A model generated the notes under the pieces. It did not search any database. It was not told the origin of the DNA and saw nothing but the letters and a program-made list of their open reading frames with translations. Positions 52,067 through 61,193 of a DNA stretch of 64,000 bases are shown here, piece by piece; the stretch's first letter is position 1; every line of letters starts with the position of its first letter. The translations under genes were made by a program, and so were the position numbers. This stretch comes from Roseibacillus ishigakijimensis (lineage in GTDB: Bacteria > Verrucomicrobiota > Verrucomicrobiia > Verrucomicrobiales > Akkermansiaceae): NCBI RefSeq assembly GCF_016595415.1, contig NZ_JAENIO010000001.1:62001-126000 (forward strand). Direction: 5' to 3'.

Positions 52067-52216
52067 ATGACCGTCCGAATCTTCCTGACCGCCTCCGCCA
52101 CCCTCTTACTCGGTTGGATGGCTGCAAGTTACTTGAGCGTCGCCCCTCTCGACGGCTATCTCTCCCACTCTCCCGGTGGCGAGCAGCAAGCCTTGGCTCT
52201 CTCTGACTCGGAGTGA
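52067..52216 (+). CDS. Small exported or membrane protein, 49 residues
   Basis: Starts MTVRIFLTASATLLLGWMAA, a good signal peptide or anchor, then about 29 polar residues (SYLSVAPLDGYLSHSPGGEQ and a short acidic end). No homologue recognised. A candidate promoter lies just upstream and the zinc-ribbon membrane protein gene follows after 152 bp. Confidence 0.5.
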   Translation: MTVRIFLTASATLLLGWMAASYLSVAPLDGYLSHSPGGEQQALALSDSE

Positions 52217-52368
52217 CAAGAACTCGCCGCGAATCGACTATGATTTGCGTGGAAAGATGACGCGGTGCCGTCCGCAGACAGGATTTTCCCTCGGATTTTT
52301 GGGAGATTTCTTGCTATTTGCGCACTGGACGGTTTGCTCTTACCCTCTTTCGAAGGGTTTCATCTTTC

Positions 52369-53880
52369 ATGTCTGTTCTACTCAAATGCGCGGCCTGCGG
52401 GCACCAGGTTCCTTTTCAAGACGGCGAACTCACCACCGAAGCAATCTGCCCGGGTTGCGAGGTGTTGCTCCGACGGCGATCGTTGGATGACCTCATGGCC
52501 ATCCCAGTGAGCATGGCTCTTCCGGATCGCTTCGAGCCCGCTGACCTGAATCGCGTTCCCAAGCACACCCGGGAGCTGATTCATCGCTACCGCAAAGAAC
52601 CGGGCCGAGCCGGAAAAACTGGGGATCCCCTCAGCGATAGCAATCTCGTCCTTGCTCAAGCCATCGAGAGATTGGCCTTTGCCATTGAGGGAAAGGGCCT
52701 TCCCGGAACGCCGACGCAAGCTGGAGAGGAATCCTTCCAACCCCAGCGGACTTCCTTCAATGCAACCGCACCCCAGACTGGCGAGGCCGCACAAGGTCAC
52801 ACCCAGGAACGAGGGGCAAATGGCAAAACTGCCGCCGTCAGCGAAAGCGGAAAAGCCCTCCCGGTTGGCGCTCCCGTCCTCGTGCGGCGGGAAGCCGCGG
52901 CCGAGGCTCACCGTTTCCAGCGCCGCACTCAGGCCGATACCGACGTCAAGGGCCCGCAGAAGTCATCACTCAACCGATGGGTGGAAGACCACCCGCTGAC
53001 CATGATGCTCCTCGGCCTCGCGGCCCTCATCGCGCTTGTGGTCATGACCACCATCCTGATGAATCAAATGGATGACCGCGAACAAGCTCGGGAAGCCTTC
53101 ACCCCGACCATGTCCCAGGAAGCCCAGGGAGCAGATCCGGACTTTGCCCACGCCGAGCGCGAGGCCCGGGGCTTCCTCAATGCCATCGCTCTCAATCCCG
53201 CCAAACCCTACATCTATCAGGCGGACGCCATCCTTCCCAAGCTCGAAAGATTCTACCAGCCCCTCCCGGACCCGGCCAACTACACGCTACAGCTGAAAAG
53301 CCGCCAGCAGCTGGAGAATCGCGCGGTCTATATCTACCACGTCACCTCCTCCAACCGCACCCAACCTCTGGTCGTTTTACAAGAGGACAGCCGCTTCAAG
53401 GTCTTTTGGGAATTCGGAGCCGGGGTAGGGGACCTCTCTTGGGAGGCCTTTCTCACCGACGAACCCTCCGAAGCGGTGCTGATGCGCGCCTTCCTGCGAC
53501 CAGAGCCCACCGCCAACGCGGCCTATCCCGCGAACACTTGGAGCTCCTGGTTGGCGGAGAACTGGGATGGCTCGCAATCCGCCCGCGTCTTCGCTCGCCG
53601 GGACAGCCCGGAACACCGGCGCTTGCAGGCTGCTTACGAGAGCCATCCCGTGAAACGACGCAGCTCTTCCTGGGTCATGGCTCAGGTCCGGCTCAAGCAC
53701 TCCGGGATGGGTATCAACGCTGCCGAAGGTTCCTACGACAGCGCCGAAGTAGTGGAAGTGCCGCTGGGCAGCTGGTTGCCTGAAGAATACGTCGTGGGCG
53801 ACACCATTTATTCCGCCAAAGACAAGCTCAAACCGAGCAAGGAGAACAACCAGGGCCTGCCCGACCGGGAAACATTCTAA
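52369..53880 (+). CDS. Zinc-ribbon single-pass membrane protein
   Basis: 503 residues from the ATG at 52369, chosen because it begins the zinc ribbon (MSVLLKCAACGHQ). Cys7, Cys10, Cys27 and Cys30 form the ribbon. A disordered, Gln/Ala-rich linker (about 75-210) leads to one membrane helix (LTMMLLGLAALIALVVMTTI, about 222-245) and a folded extracytoplasmic domain of about 250 residues with KPYIYQADAILPKLERFYQ, DLSWEAFL and VEVPLGSWLPEEYVVGDTIY. The family was not recognised. The stop overlaps the convergent tsaE stop by 3 bp. Confidence 0.65.
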   Translation: MSVLLKCAACGHQVPFQDGELTTEAICPGCEVLLRRRSLDDLMAIPVSMALPDRFEPADLNRVPKHTRELIHRYRKEPGRAGKTGDPLSDSNLVLAQAIERLAFAIEGKGLPGTPTQAGEESFQPQRTSFNATAPQTGEAAQGHTQERGANGKTAAVSESGKALPVGAPVLVRREAAAEAHRFQRRTQADTDVKGPQKSSLNRWVEDHPLTMMLLGLAALIALVVMTTILMNQMDDREQAREAFTPTMSQEAQGADPDFAHAEREARGFLNAIALNPAKPYIYQADAILPKLERFYQPLPDPANYTLQLKSRQQLENRAVYIYHVTSSNRTQPLVVLQEDSRFKVFWEFGAGVGDLSWEAFLTDEPSEAVLMRAFLRPEPTANAAYPANTWSSWLAENWDGSQSARVFARRDSPEHRRLQAAYESHPVKRRSSSWVMAQVRLKHSGMGINAAEGSYDSAEVVEVPLGSWLPEEYVVGDTIYSAKDKLKPSKENNQGLPDRETF

Positions 53881-54314
53881 GGCTGCATGCGGGTCCGCAC
53901 CTCCCGCCCCCCGTCCTTCTCCCGAATTTCCAGCCAGATCGTTTCGGGGGGGAAAAGGTCCGGAAAGAGGTCCGCCCATTCCGCCACCACCACTCCACCA
54001 GCCTCAAGGTAGTCATCCCAACCGAGATTCAAGACCTCGGCCTCATGCTGCAAACGATACAAATCGAAGTGAAAAACCGGAAGGGAACCCCCGGAGTATT
54101 CCTGCAGGAGCGAAAAAGTCGGGCTCGTCACCACCTCCGGGCTACCCAAACCGGAAAGCACTCCTTTCGTCCAATGGGTCTTTCCCATCCCAAGCCCGCC
54201 CACCAAGGCGACAACACTGCCGGGCGCTAATTTTTGGGCGAATAGTTCAGCTTCCCTAACTAATTTTTCGGCAGTAGGGCAAAAAATTTGAAATTCCATC
54301 TTCATTTCTGTCAA
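53877..54314 (-). CDS. tsaE: tRNA threonylcarbamoyladenosine ATPase TsaE
   Basis: 145 residues, normal for TsaE. It acts with TsaB, TsaC and TsaD to make the essential t6A base at position 37 of ANN-decoding tRNAs. Walker A GGLGMGKT (39-46), TSPTFSLLQEYSG, FHFDLYRL and the late VAEWADLFPDL are all family blocks. Met4 or Met6 are possible starts. It is convergent with the zinc-ribbon gene and divergent from rplU. Confidence 0.96.
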   Translation of the reverse strand: MTEMKMEFQIFCPTAEKLVREAELFAQKLAPGSVVALVGGLGMGKTHWTKGVLSGLGSPEVVTSPTFSLLQEYSGGSLPVFHFDLYRLQHEAEVLNLGWDDYLEAGGVVVAEWADLFPDLFPPETIWLEIREKDGGREVRTRMQP

Positions 54315-54326
54315 AAAAAACTTGCT

Positions 54327-54395
54327 GTTCGAACCAGGGTATGGTGAATTCCCCGCCCGTCGCGAGACTAGACCGTTCGAACCGTGTGTCGAACC
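54327..54395. repeat. Repeated GTTCGAACC motif in the rplU leader
   Basis: GTTCGAACC occurs at 54327-54335 and 54375-54383, with a third partial copy TCGAACC at 54389-54395, all in the 119-bp leader of rplU. Each full copy contains the palindrome TTCGAA. It could be an operator or part of a leader RNA structure. Confidence 0.35.
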
Positions 54396-54433
54396 TTGCT
54401 CCGGGCAATTTCAACTTTTTCAGAGAGAACACT

Positions 54434-54748
54434 ATGGCATACGCAGTGATCAAGACCGGAGGCAAGCAGTACCGCGTAGCGGCTGGCGACCAAATCGACG
54501 TTGATAAACTCGACCTAGAGGTCGATAGCGAAACCAGCTTCGATCAGGTCCTGATGGTCAACGATGGCAATTCCATTCGCATCGGTAGCCCCGTGGTAGA
54601 AGGAGCAACTGTCTCCGCCAAAGTCGTCAATCAATTCCGTGGTCCCAAAGGCGTGGCGTTCAAGTTCAAGCGCCGCAAGGGCTTCCACAAAACCAAAGGA
54701 TTCCGCCGCCACTTCACCAAATTGGAGATCACCGGCATCAACGGCTGA
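54434..54748 (+). CDS. rplU: 50S ribosomal protein L21
   Basis: 104 residues. Begins [19 protein letters not shown] and ends with [21 protein letters not shown], the classic L21 landmarks, binding 23S rRNA domain II. The ATG at 54434 is set by the conserved N-terminus; the frame is open upstream without coding content. It forms an operon with rpmA 40 bp downstream. Confidence 0.98.
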   Translation: MAYAVIKTGGKQYRVAAGDQIDVDKLDLEVDSETSFDQVLMVNDGNSIRIGSPVVEGATVSAKVVNQFRGPKGVAFKFKRRKGFHKTKGFRRHFTKLEITGING

Positions 54749-54788
54749 ATCCCCTCAACCTACAACCCTTCTAGAAAGACTTCAGGCT

Positions 54789-55055
54789 ATGGCTCACAAA
54801 AAAGGACAAGGATCTGTTAAAAACGGACGCGACTCACGCAGCAAGCGTCTCGGCGTTAAGAAGTTCGGTGGTGAAGCAGTGATCGCTGGCAACATCATCG
54901 TGCGCCAGCGGGGCACCAAGTGGCACCCCGGCAAGAACATCGGCATGGGCAAAGACCATACTCTCTTTGCCTTGGTCGACGGCAACGTCTACTTCGACCG
55001 CGAAGGTCGCCGAGTGAACGTGGCTTCCGACCAGGAAGCTGTTGTTGCCAACTGA
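54789..55055 (+). CDS. rpmA: 50S ribosomal protein L27
   Basis: 88 residues beginning [20 protein letters not shown], with [20 protein letters not shown] and [17 protein letters not shown]. The N-terminal tail reaches the peptidyl transferase centre. No cleavable N-terminal extension of the Firmicutes type is present. It follows rplU in the usual order; the usual third partner obgE does not follow. Confidence 0.98.
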   Translation: MAHKKGQGSVKNGRDSRSKRLGVKKFGGEAVIAGNIIVRQRGTKWHPGKNIGMGKDHTLFALVDGNVYFDREGRRVNVASDQEAVVAN

Positions 55056-55081
55056 AGCCTGTTTCTCCTCTCACTTTCAAG

Positions 55082-55114
55082 AGCGGTGCTCCCTTCTGTG
55101 GGTCGCCGCTTTTT
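55082..55114 (+). terminator. Probable terminator after rpmA
   Basis: AGCGGTG...CGCCGCT stem with inner CCC/GGG pairing and one internal mismatch, then a T run. It ends only about 11 bp before the trmL ATG, so it may attenuate rather than stop transcription into trmL. Confidence 0.5.
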
Positions 55115-55124
55115 CTTTGCCATC

Positions 55125-55589
55125 ATGTTTGAGATTGTCCTCGTCGAACCAGAAATACCCCATAATGCCGGGGCAGCAGGACGTCTGGCGGTCGCCACGG
55201 GCTCCCGCCTGCACCTCATCAAGCCGCTCGGCTTTTCTCTGGACGAGAAAGCGGTCCGGCGGGCCGGCCTCGACTACTGGAAGCATGTCGACCTCGTCGT
55301 CTGGGAAAGCTGGGCCGACTACCAGGCCGCCCATCCGGAGACGCGGCAATGGTTTCTCAGCACCAAAGGAACGGGCCACCTTTGGAAGACTCCTTTCGCC
55401 CAGGGGGACCACCTCATCTTCGGCGCCGAGACGCGGGGACTCAGCCCCGAAATCCGCGCCAGCGCCTCTCCTGGGCAGTTACTGCGCATCCCCATGGCCG
55501 CTGGTCCCATTCGCTCCCTCAACTTGTCCACCAGCATCGGCATCGTCCTCTACGAAGCCTGTCGGCAAGTCGGGGAAGGCCTCAACTGA
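55125..55589 (+). CDS. trmL: tRNA (cytidine(34)-2'-O)-methyltransferase TrmL
   Basis: 154 residues from the ATG at 55125, matching the short SPOUT-fold TrmL length. It 2'-O-methylates the wobble base of leucine tRNAs. VLVEPEIPHNAGAAGRLA (about 5-22), IFGAETRGL and IRSLNLSTSIGIVLYEA are the SAM-binding knot motifs. It follows rplU-rpmA. Confidence 0.93.
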   Translation: MFEIVLVEPEIPHNAGAAGRLAVATGSRLHLIKPLGFSLDEKAVRRAGLDYWKHVDLVVWESWADYQAAHPETRQWFLSTKGTGHLWKTPFAQGDHLIFGAETRGLSPEIRASASPGQLLRIPMAAGPIRSLNLSTSIGIVLYEACRQVGEGLN

Positions 55590-55615
55590 GCCAGCCTCAC
55601 TCTCATCCCGGGACG

Positions 55616-56287
55616 CTACAGATCCCCCTCCCGCACCTGGCCGTCGACGTTGGTCTGGAAGTAATGGCCCGTCTCCACATGCAAGCCCGTCAGCCAACCT
55701 CCCCGGCCAGGATCGGTATCGATACAAACGGCATGGCCAAGGTTGAGGGGGAGATGTGATTTCTGCGCCGTGTGGCCGCAAATCATGATCTTACCCGAAA
55801 AATGAGGCTTGGGCGGCCCATAGAGAGGGTGATTGAACTTTTGATGAAGAAGAATATAGGGCAATTGCTCGGAAACCGGAACTTCGGCCTCCAAATAGGC
55901 ATGCACGAAAATATGGCTCTCGGTCTCCACGAAGGGCTTGTTGCGCAGGAGAAACTGCCAGTGCGAATCCGGCACATCCTCCATCCCCCGGGGACCGTAT
56001 GAATCCAGGGTTTCCTGCCCACCCCAAACCGCGACCCAATGGGCGTGGTCAGTCTTGTCGATGCGGGAAAGCACAAACTTTTCCTCGTGATTGCCGCAAA
56101 GACAGTCAATGCGATGGCTGCGGCTCTTCTCAATGAGAAAGTCGATGACGCCCTTGGAATCGGGTCCCCGGTCGACATAATCACCAAGAAAAATCACGTG
56201 GTCTTCGGGCTTTGGAGCCAGAACGTCCCAAAGCTGTTGCAAAGGGGCCAGACAACCGTGAATGTCACTGATAGCAAGGGTTCTCAT
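55616..56287 (-). CDS. PPP-family metallophosphatase (serine/threonine or Ap4A type)
   Basis: 223 residues from the ATG at 56287 (MRTLAISDIHGC); a TTG three codons upstream is an alternative. The PPP metal motifs are complete: SDIHG (about 7-11), GDYVDRGPDS (about 35-44), GNHEE (about 66-70), and later His in MICGHTA and HVETGH. It could be a protein phosphatase or a diadenosine tetraphosphatase; the length fits both. It lies 29 bp downstream of tyrS on the same strand and is probably in its operon. Confidence 0.85.
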   Translation of the reverse strand: MRTLAISDIHGCLAPLQQLWDVLAPKPEDHVIFLGDYVDRGPDSKGVIDFLIEKSRSHRIDCLCGNHEEKFVLSRIDKTDHAHWVAVWGGQETLDSYGPRGMEDVPDSHWQFLLRNKPFVETESHIFVHAYLEAEVPVSEQLPYILLHQKFNHPLYGPPKPHFSGKIMICGHTAQKSHLPLNLGHAVCIDTDPGRGGWLTGLHVETGHYFQTNVDGQVREGDL

Positions 56288-56316
56288 ACGAATCAAAGAG
56301 GATTGGATTTGGAGCT

Positions 56317-57522
56317 TTACCCTAGCTTCACCGAGTGCTTTTTGGAAAGACGAAGGATGTCACCGACCTGCAGGACAGGCACGGCATTGGGATCGGTCAT
56401 TTTTTCCCCGTTGATTTGCACCGCTCCCGGTAGGATGGATTGCTTCTTGAGCTCACCGTTTGACTTCTTGAGCTGGAAAGCGGCCTCATAAGCAAAGGAA
56501 GCAATCTGGAGCACCGAGCCTCCTGCCGGAAAATCCGCCAGGGGAACTTCCTTGGCCCCGGCGGCATCATCGCGTTTGGAGAAACGGGCCTCCCATGTCG
56601 CCCGGGCCTCGTCCGCCGCAGCAGAATCGTGGTAACGGGTGGTCAACTTGTGAGCCAACTGCTTCTTGGCCTCCATGGGATGGAGAGCGTCGTCCCGCTG
56701 TTCGCCGAGAAGCAATTGATAGTAGCGGTCCATCAGGGTGTCGGAAGTCGACATCAGCTTCCCGAACATCTCCGCAGCGGGCTCGGAGACCCCCACATAG
56801 TTCTGGTAGCTCTTCGACATTTTTTTCACCCCGTCCAATCCCTCCAGCAGCGGCATCGTCATCACAATCTGCGGCAGCTGACCCTCTTCCTTCTGTAGAT
56901 CACGACCGACCAGGATATTGAAGAGCTGGTCGGAACCGCCGATCTCAACATCGGCCCGCACTTCTACCGAATCCCAGCCCTGCACGATGGGATATTGGAT
57001 TTCGTGCAAGCGGACTTCCTGCCCGTTGTCGATGCGGCTGCGGAAGTCTTCCCGCTGCAACATCTGCTGCATGGTCACCCGGGAATTGAGCCGGAGAACG
57101 TCCTCGAAAGTCATTTTGCGGAACCAATCGCCATTGTAGACGATCTCGGTCTTGTCCCTATCCAACACCTTGAAAGCCTGGCTGGTGTAAGTCTCCGCAT
57201 TGGCGAGAACCTCTTCCCGCGAGAGGGGAGGGCGGGTCACCGAACGCCCGGAAGGATCACCAATGGTCGCAGTGAAATCCCCAATAATGAGAACGGCCTG
57301 ATGGCCAGCGGCCTGGAATTGACGCAATTTCTCTAAAACCACGGTGTGACCCAAGTGCAGATCGGGAGAAGTCGGGTCAACTCCCAGTTTGACCCGCAAG
57401 GGACGACCCTCTTTGGCGCAAAGCTTCAATCGCTCGCCTAGTTCTTTTTCAGAAAGGACCTGGGCCGTCCCCGCCAGAAGAGTACTCAATTCGTCGCTCA
57501 TGTTGGACCGCTTTGTAAACAT
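56317..57522 (-). CDS. tyrS: Tyrosyl-tRNA synthetase
   Basis: 401 residues. GVDPTSPDLHLGHTV (about 47-61) contains the HIGH-type HLGH, GGSDQLFN the tyrosine pocket and KKMSKSYQNYVG the KMSKS loop. A C-terminal S4 RNA-binding domain (about 335-401) ends at SVKLG. This is the bacterial class with HLGH and S4. The ATG at 57522 is supported by a GGAGG six bases upstream; Met8 is less supported. No T-box leader was seen. Confidence 0.97.
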   Translation of the reverse strand: MFTKRSNMSDELSTLLAGTAQVLSEKELGERLKLCAKEGRPLRVKLGVDPTSPDLHLGHTVVLEKLRQFQAAGHQAVLIIGDFTATIGDPSGRSVTRPPLSREEVLANAETYTSQAFKVLDRDKTEIVYNGDWFRKMTFEDVLRLNSRVTMQQMLQREDFRSRIDNGQEVRLHEIQYPIVQGWDSVEVRADVEIGGSDQLFNILVGRDLQKEEGQLPQIVMTMPLLEGLDGVKKMSKSYQNYVGVSEPAAEMFGKLMSTSDTLMDRYYQLLLGEQRDDALHPMEAKKQLAHKLTTRYHDSAAADEARATWEARFSKRDDAAGAKEVPLADFPAGGSVLQIASFAYEAAFQLKKSNGELKKQSILPGAVQINGEKMTDPNAVPVLQVGDILRLSKKHSVKLG

Positions 57523-57671
57523 GACCCGCCCTCCGAGACACGTCTTCTTTTCAGGAAATCTCCCTCCTCTTCCCGCCCCGGTGCCATTCCCCTCACTTTC
57601 TCACTAAAAAATTGCTTTTTCCGCTTGAATCCCTTGGCTGGTGGAGTATGAAGCTCGCCCGCTATTAAGTT

Positions 57672-57748
57672 GGTGGCCGTAGCTCAGTTGGTAGAGCCCC
57701 TGATTGTGGTTCAGGTTGTCGCGGGTTCGAGTCCCGTCGGTCGCCCCA
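57672..57748 (+). tRNA. tRNA-His (GTG)
   Basis: Cloverleaf with a 7-bp acceptor (GTGGCCG / CGGTCGC, two G-U pairs), D arm GCTC...GAGC, anticodon loop TTGTGGT giving GTG, T arm with TTCGAGT and encoded CCA. An extra G at position -1 faces C73, the specific identity mark of tRNA-His. Confidence 0.96.
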
Positions 57749-57800
57749 TTTTCCAGGCGGGACCGTGGTTGTCCATGCTTGGGCTCCCTGCTTGCCTGTG

Positions 57801-58487
57801 ATGTCCATCGAGTCCAATCTTTCCTATCACTTCCGCGACCGGCTCCTACTGACCACCGCCTTGACCCATCCCAGTCTGACGGCCGAATCAAAAGAGGAAA
57901 TCACTGACAATCAGAGACTTGAGTTTCTGGGTGATGCTGTTTTGCAGCTTACCGTGACCGAAGAACTCTATCGCAGATTTCCTGAGGAAGGGGAAGGGAC
58001 ACTCACCAAATGGAGAGCGCGGCTCGTCTCCAAACCGGCCTTGGCGGAATTCGGGAACAAACTCGAGCTTGGCCAAGCCCTTCGCATGGGAAAGGGGGAG
58101 GCTGCCAGCGGGGGGCGGGAACGGCCCTCATCCCTCGCGGATTGCGTGGAAGCACTCTTGGGCGCGGTTTATCTCGACGGCGGTTTCGAAGCGGCCCGCC
58201 AAGTGGTCCTCGGTCTCATTGAGGGTGCTTTCGAAACAGTGACCCAAAGTTCTGCCAGCGGAAATCCCAAAGGCGATCTTCAGGAGATCCTACAAGCCAT
58301 TGCTCCCGCTAATCCCGTCTACGAGATTCTTTCCGTCACCGGTCCCGATCACGACCGCCATTTCAAAGCCGTGGTCACGTGGAACGATCTCACACTGGGG
58401 CATGGAGCGGGCTCAAGCAAGAAACTGGCGGAAGCTGCAGCAGCGGCCGACGCCCTGAAGACGCAAAAGTGGACAACCCAGCCCTGA
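57801..58487 (+). CDS. rnc: Ribonuclease III
   Basis: 228 residues from the ATG at 57801. Cleaves double-stranded RNA in rRNA and mRNA processing. NQRLEFLGDAVLQL (about 38-51) is the RNase III signature, LADCVEALLGAVYLDGG (about 114-130) the second metal site, and GNPKGDLQEILQA to the end is the double-stranded RNA-binding domain (about 155-222). It starts 52 bp after the tRNA-His gene. Confidence 0.97.
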   Translation: MSIESNLSYHFRDRLLLTTALTHPSLTAESKEEITDNQRLEFLGDAVLQLTVTEELYRRFPEEGEGTLTKWRARLVSKPALAEFGNKLELGQALRMGKGEAASGGRERPSSLADCVEALLGAVYLDGGFEAARQVVLGLIEGAFETVTQSSASGNPKGDLQEILQAIAPANPVYEILSVTGPDHDRHFKAVVTWNDLTLGHGAGSSKKLAEAAAAADALKTQKWTTQP

Positions 58488-59044
58488 GAGATCCCTGCCC
58501 TTTTCTCCCCGCCATCGAACGAGTGTGGAGAGCGCGAGACTTGGCGCGCTATCGAAAGGCCGAGGATAAGCGGGACGATTTCTATCTGAGTGCCCTGTCT
58601 TTCGCCCAATCCCTCTATCTGGAAGGAAAGCCCGCCCAAGCTCTCCTCCAAATCAACAAATCATTCTTCGCCCATCACCCCAGCGAGGAGATGCTGACAA
58701 TGTGGCCTCCCGCCTACCGAGCCGTTTGCTGGATCATCAGCCGCGAACAGGCGCGAGGGGAGAATGAGCTTTTCCTCGGGAACCCCGTTCGCCATTACCA
58801 GCACCTCGCCAGTCGCATCAGTGGTCCTCAGGCAAGGGCGCGCCGCTGGCGAGCCTGGGCCTGTTTCCATTTGGCAAAAAAAGTCGCACCCGGTTTCCCG
58901 AGAGACGAAAGGCAAATCGCCCAGGAAAGGCTCACGATCCCCAGTTTCCCTCACACTCTCGGGCGATTGGAAACACTGGGCTGGAGAGGGGAAGGCAATG
59001 TTCTACATGGAACATGGAAGGACTTGGTCACACCCGGCAAGTGA
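58469..59044 (+). CDS. Hypothetical protein overlapping rnc
   Basis: 191 residues from a GTG at 58469, overlapping the end of rnc by 19 bp. Helical, TPR-like segment (SFAQSLYLEGKPAQALLQIN) then WPPAYRAVCWII and RARRWRAWACFHLAKK. It contains the first parS-like site (58999-59014) inside its coding sequence. No family recognised; the overlap with rnc suggests co-expression. Confidence 0.6.
   Translation: MDNPALRDPCPFLPAIERVWRARDLARYRKAEDKRDDFYLSALSFAQSLYLEGKPAQALLQINKSFFAHHPSEEMLTMWPPAYRAVCWIISREQARGENELFLGNPVRHYQHLASRISGPQARARRWRAWACFHLAKKVAPGFPRDERQIAQERLTIPSFPHTLGRLETLGWRGEGNVLHGTWKDLVTPGK
58999..59014. promoter_or_regulatory. parS-like site 1
   Basis: TGTTCTACATGGAACA, 12 of 16 matches to TGTTTCACGTGAAACA and one difference from site 3. 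Confidence 0.65.
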
Positions 59045-59096
59045 GACAAGCGGTCCCCACCTCAAGCCAAGCCGCGTCCAGGCTTTTTTCTCGCCC

Positions 59097-60971
59097 TTAG
59101 GAATCGCGTCCAGCCAAGTCCCGTTTCTTAAGCCATACCGACAGGACGGCGACGTCGGCTGGGGTGATGCCAGCAATGCGACCGGCCTGTCCCAAAGTGG
59201 AGGGGCGGATCTCGGAGAACCGCTGCCGGGCTTCCATCTTGAGACCTCCCACCGCGTGGTAATCCAAATCTGCCGGCAGAGCCAAATTCTCCAACTTGGC
59301 CATGCGCTCAATCTGTTGGGCTTGCCGTTGGATATGACCGGCGTATTTGAAATCGCTTTCCAAGACCGCCCAATGTTCCATGTGGAACTTGCTCCGGATC
59401 TCTTCGGGAAGATTTTGCCACAGATTCTCGGGGCGCCGGAACCAAGCCTCAAGTTTGGTGCCTTCGTAAGTGGTTTCCCGAATGAATTTGCTTCCTTCAT
59501 CAAGAAGACTCTTTTTTGTGCTGAAACGCTGCCAACGCTCTTTGCTGATGAGTCCGGCCTCGTGGGCGAGGGGCGTCAAACGCTGATCCGCCGTGTCCTG
59601 CCGCAGCAGGAGACGGTGCTCGGCCCGGCTGGTGAAGAGCCGATAGGGCTCGGTGCAACCCTTGGTGACGAGGTCATCAATCATCACCCCAATGTAGGCT
59701 TGGTCACGCTGAAGAATAAGAGGATCCCTGCCGAGCACCTTTAGGGCAGCATTGGAACCAGCCAACAAGCCCTGCGCGGCTGCCTCTTCGTAACCCGAGG
59801 TCCCGTTGATCTGACCGGCGAAGTAAAGACCAGCCACCCGTTTGGTCTCCAGAGTGGGGTAGAGCTGGGTCGGTGGGCAGTAATCATATTCGACCGCATA
59901 CCCAGGCCGAATGATCTCCGCCTTTTCCAACCCCGGAATGGAGCGGATAAAATCGAGCTGAACGGAATAGGGGAGGGAGGTCGAGACCCCGTTCACGTAA
60001 AACTCCCTCGTGTGACGGCCCTCGGGTTCCAAGAAGACCTGGTGGCGCTCCTTGTCGGCGAATTTGACGACCTTGTCCTCAATGGAAGGACAGTAGCGCG
60101 GCCCCACCCCCTCGATGGAGCCCCCATACATCGCGGAGAGATGAAGATTATCCCGGATATGATCATGGGTTTGCCCATTGGTCCAGGTGATCCAGCAGGG
60201 GAGCTGTTCCACATGGAACAAGCCATCCGCAAAGTGATTGAGCGAAAAAAGATCGTCCCGACCCTTGACCAACTCTTCGGGGTGGTAGGAAAACAAGCTG
60301 GGCCTTTCGTCACCATCCTGTCGCTCGCAGCGAGAAAAGTCCAGCGAGCGCCCGTTCAGACGGCAAGGAGTGCCGGTCTTGAATCGCGCGACTTCAAAGC
60401 CCAGTTCTTTGAGAGAATCGCTCACCGTTGAAACGGCATCCCCTGTGCGACCCCCGCGTTCGGTCTGCTTGCCCACGTGCATCAATCCCCGCATGAAAGT
60501 GCCCGCCGACAATACGATGGACTGGGTGACCAAGTGCAGCCCCATGTTGGTTTCGAGGCCCACCACGGCGTCGTCTTCCACCAACAGGCGAGTGACGTTT
60601 CCCTGATGCAGATCCAAGTTTGGAGTGCTCTCCACGATGTTTTTCAGGCGAAATTGATAGGCCTTCTTATCACATTGGGCCCGCGGAGCCCGCACACTGG
60701 GCCCTTTGCCACTATTGAGCAGCCGCCATTGGATGGCAGTGGCGTCGGTATTTTGCGCCATGATGCCCCCAAGGGCGTCAATTTCCCGCACGACATGGCC
60801 CTTTGCCAAGCCCCCGATAGCAGGGTTGCAACTCATTTGCCCGATGGTGTCGAGATTTTGGGTGAGCAAAGCAACCTGGCAGCCCATGCGGGCCGCTGCC
60901 AATGCCGCTTCTACTCCCGCATGACCAGCGCCGATGACGACGACCTGATAGGATTTGGGAAAGGTGAACAC
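59097..60971 (-). CDS. mnmG: tRNA uridine 5-carboxymethylaminomethyl modification enzyme MnmG
   Basis: 624 residues, normal for MnmG/GidA. FAD- and NADH-dependent; with MnmE it builds the cmnm5 group at wobble uridine 34. GAGHAG (14-19) is the FAD site, [14 protein letters not shown] and [16 protein letters not shown] blocks follow, then [21 protein letters not shown] and a C-terminal helical domain ending [14 protein letters not shown]. The coding sequence carries two parS-like sites (60205, 59374). mnmG is often origin-proximal in bacteria; here it is not flanked by rsmG or parAB within the window. Confidence 0.97.
   Translation of the reverse strand: MFTFPKSYQVVVIGAGHAGVEAALAAARMGCQVALLTQNLDTIGQMSCNPAIGGLAKGHVVREIDALGGIMAQNTDATAIQWRLLNSGKGPSVRAPRAQCDKKAYQFRLKNIVESTPNLDLHQGNVTRLLVEDDAVVGLETNMGLHLVTQSIVLSAGTFMRGLMHVGKQTERGGRTGDAVSTVSDSLKELGFEVARFKTGTPCRLNGRSLDFSRCERQDGDERPSLFSYHPEELVKGRDDLFSLNHFADGLFHVEQLPCWITWTNGQTHDHIRDNLHLSAMYGGSIEGVGPRYCPSIEDKVVKFADKERHQVFLEPEGRHTREFYVNGVSTSLPYSVQLDFIRSIPGLEKAEIIRPGYAVEYDYCPPTQLYPTLETKRVAGLYFAGQINGTSGYEEAAAQGLLAGSNAALKVLGRDPLILQRDQAYIGVMIDDLVTKGCTEPYRLFTSRAEHRLLLRQDTADQRLTPLAHEAGLISKERWQRFSTKKSLLDEGSKFIRETTYEGTKLEAWFRRPENLWQNLPEEIRSKFHMEHWAVLESDFKYAGHIQRQAQQIERMAKLENLALPADLDYHAVGGLKMEARQRFSEIRPSTLGQAGRIAGITPADVAVLSVWLKKRDLAGRDS
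59374..59389. promoter_or_regulatory. parS-like site 2
   Basis: TGTTCCATGTGGAACT, within mnmG; its reverse complement differs from site 3 at one end base. Confidence 0.6.
60205..60220. promoter_or_regulatory. parS-like site 3
   Basis: TGTTCCACATGGAACA, within mnmG. Perfect 7-bp arms around a CA centre; 13 of 16 matches to the general bacterial parS. Confidence 0.7.
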
Positions 60972-61056
60972 CGCGCCATCATAGCGACCGGGGCGGGGGA
61001 GGGGAAAGCCAATATCGCGGCCTGCCTTTTCCCGTGATCACGAACACCGGGGATCA

Positions 61057-61072
61057 TGTTTCACATGGAACA
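61057..61072. promoter_or_regulatory. parS-like site 4
   Basis: TGTTTCACATGGAACA, 14 of 16 matches to TGTTTCACGTGAAACA, in the gap between mnmG and the next gene. Confidence 0.75.
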
Positions 61073-61193
61073 TTCCCTCTCCAAATCCCTGCTGCTGCGG
61101 TAGGCTTGGCGCGGAACAGCGGCTTCTCTCACGAAGCAGTCCTTGTTCCGATTTCGGTTTGGCATGGCGCGGGACTATGCTAAACACCGCTCC

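Noticed and set aside
57501..57522. Met8 as the start of tyrS
   Set aside because: The upstream ATG has a GGAGG at good spacing, while Met8 has none.
61021..61193. Chromosomal origin in the mnmG upstream gap
   Set aside because: A parS-like site is present, but no DnaA boxes of the TTATCCACA type and no AT-rich unwinding region were seen.
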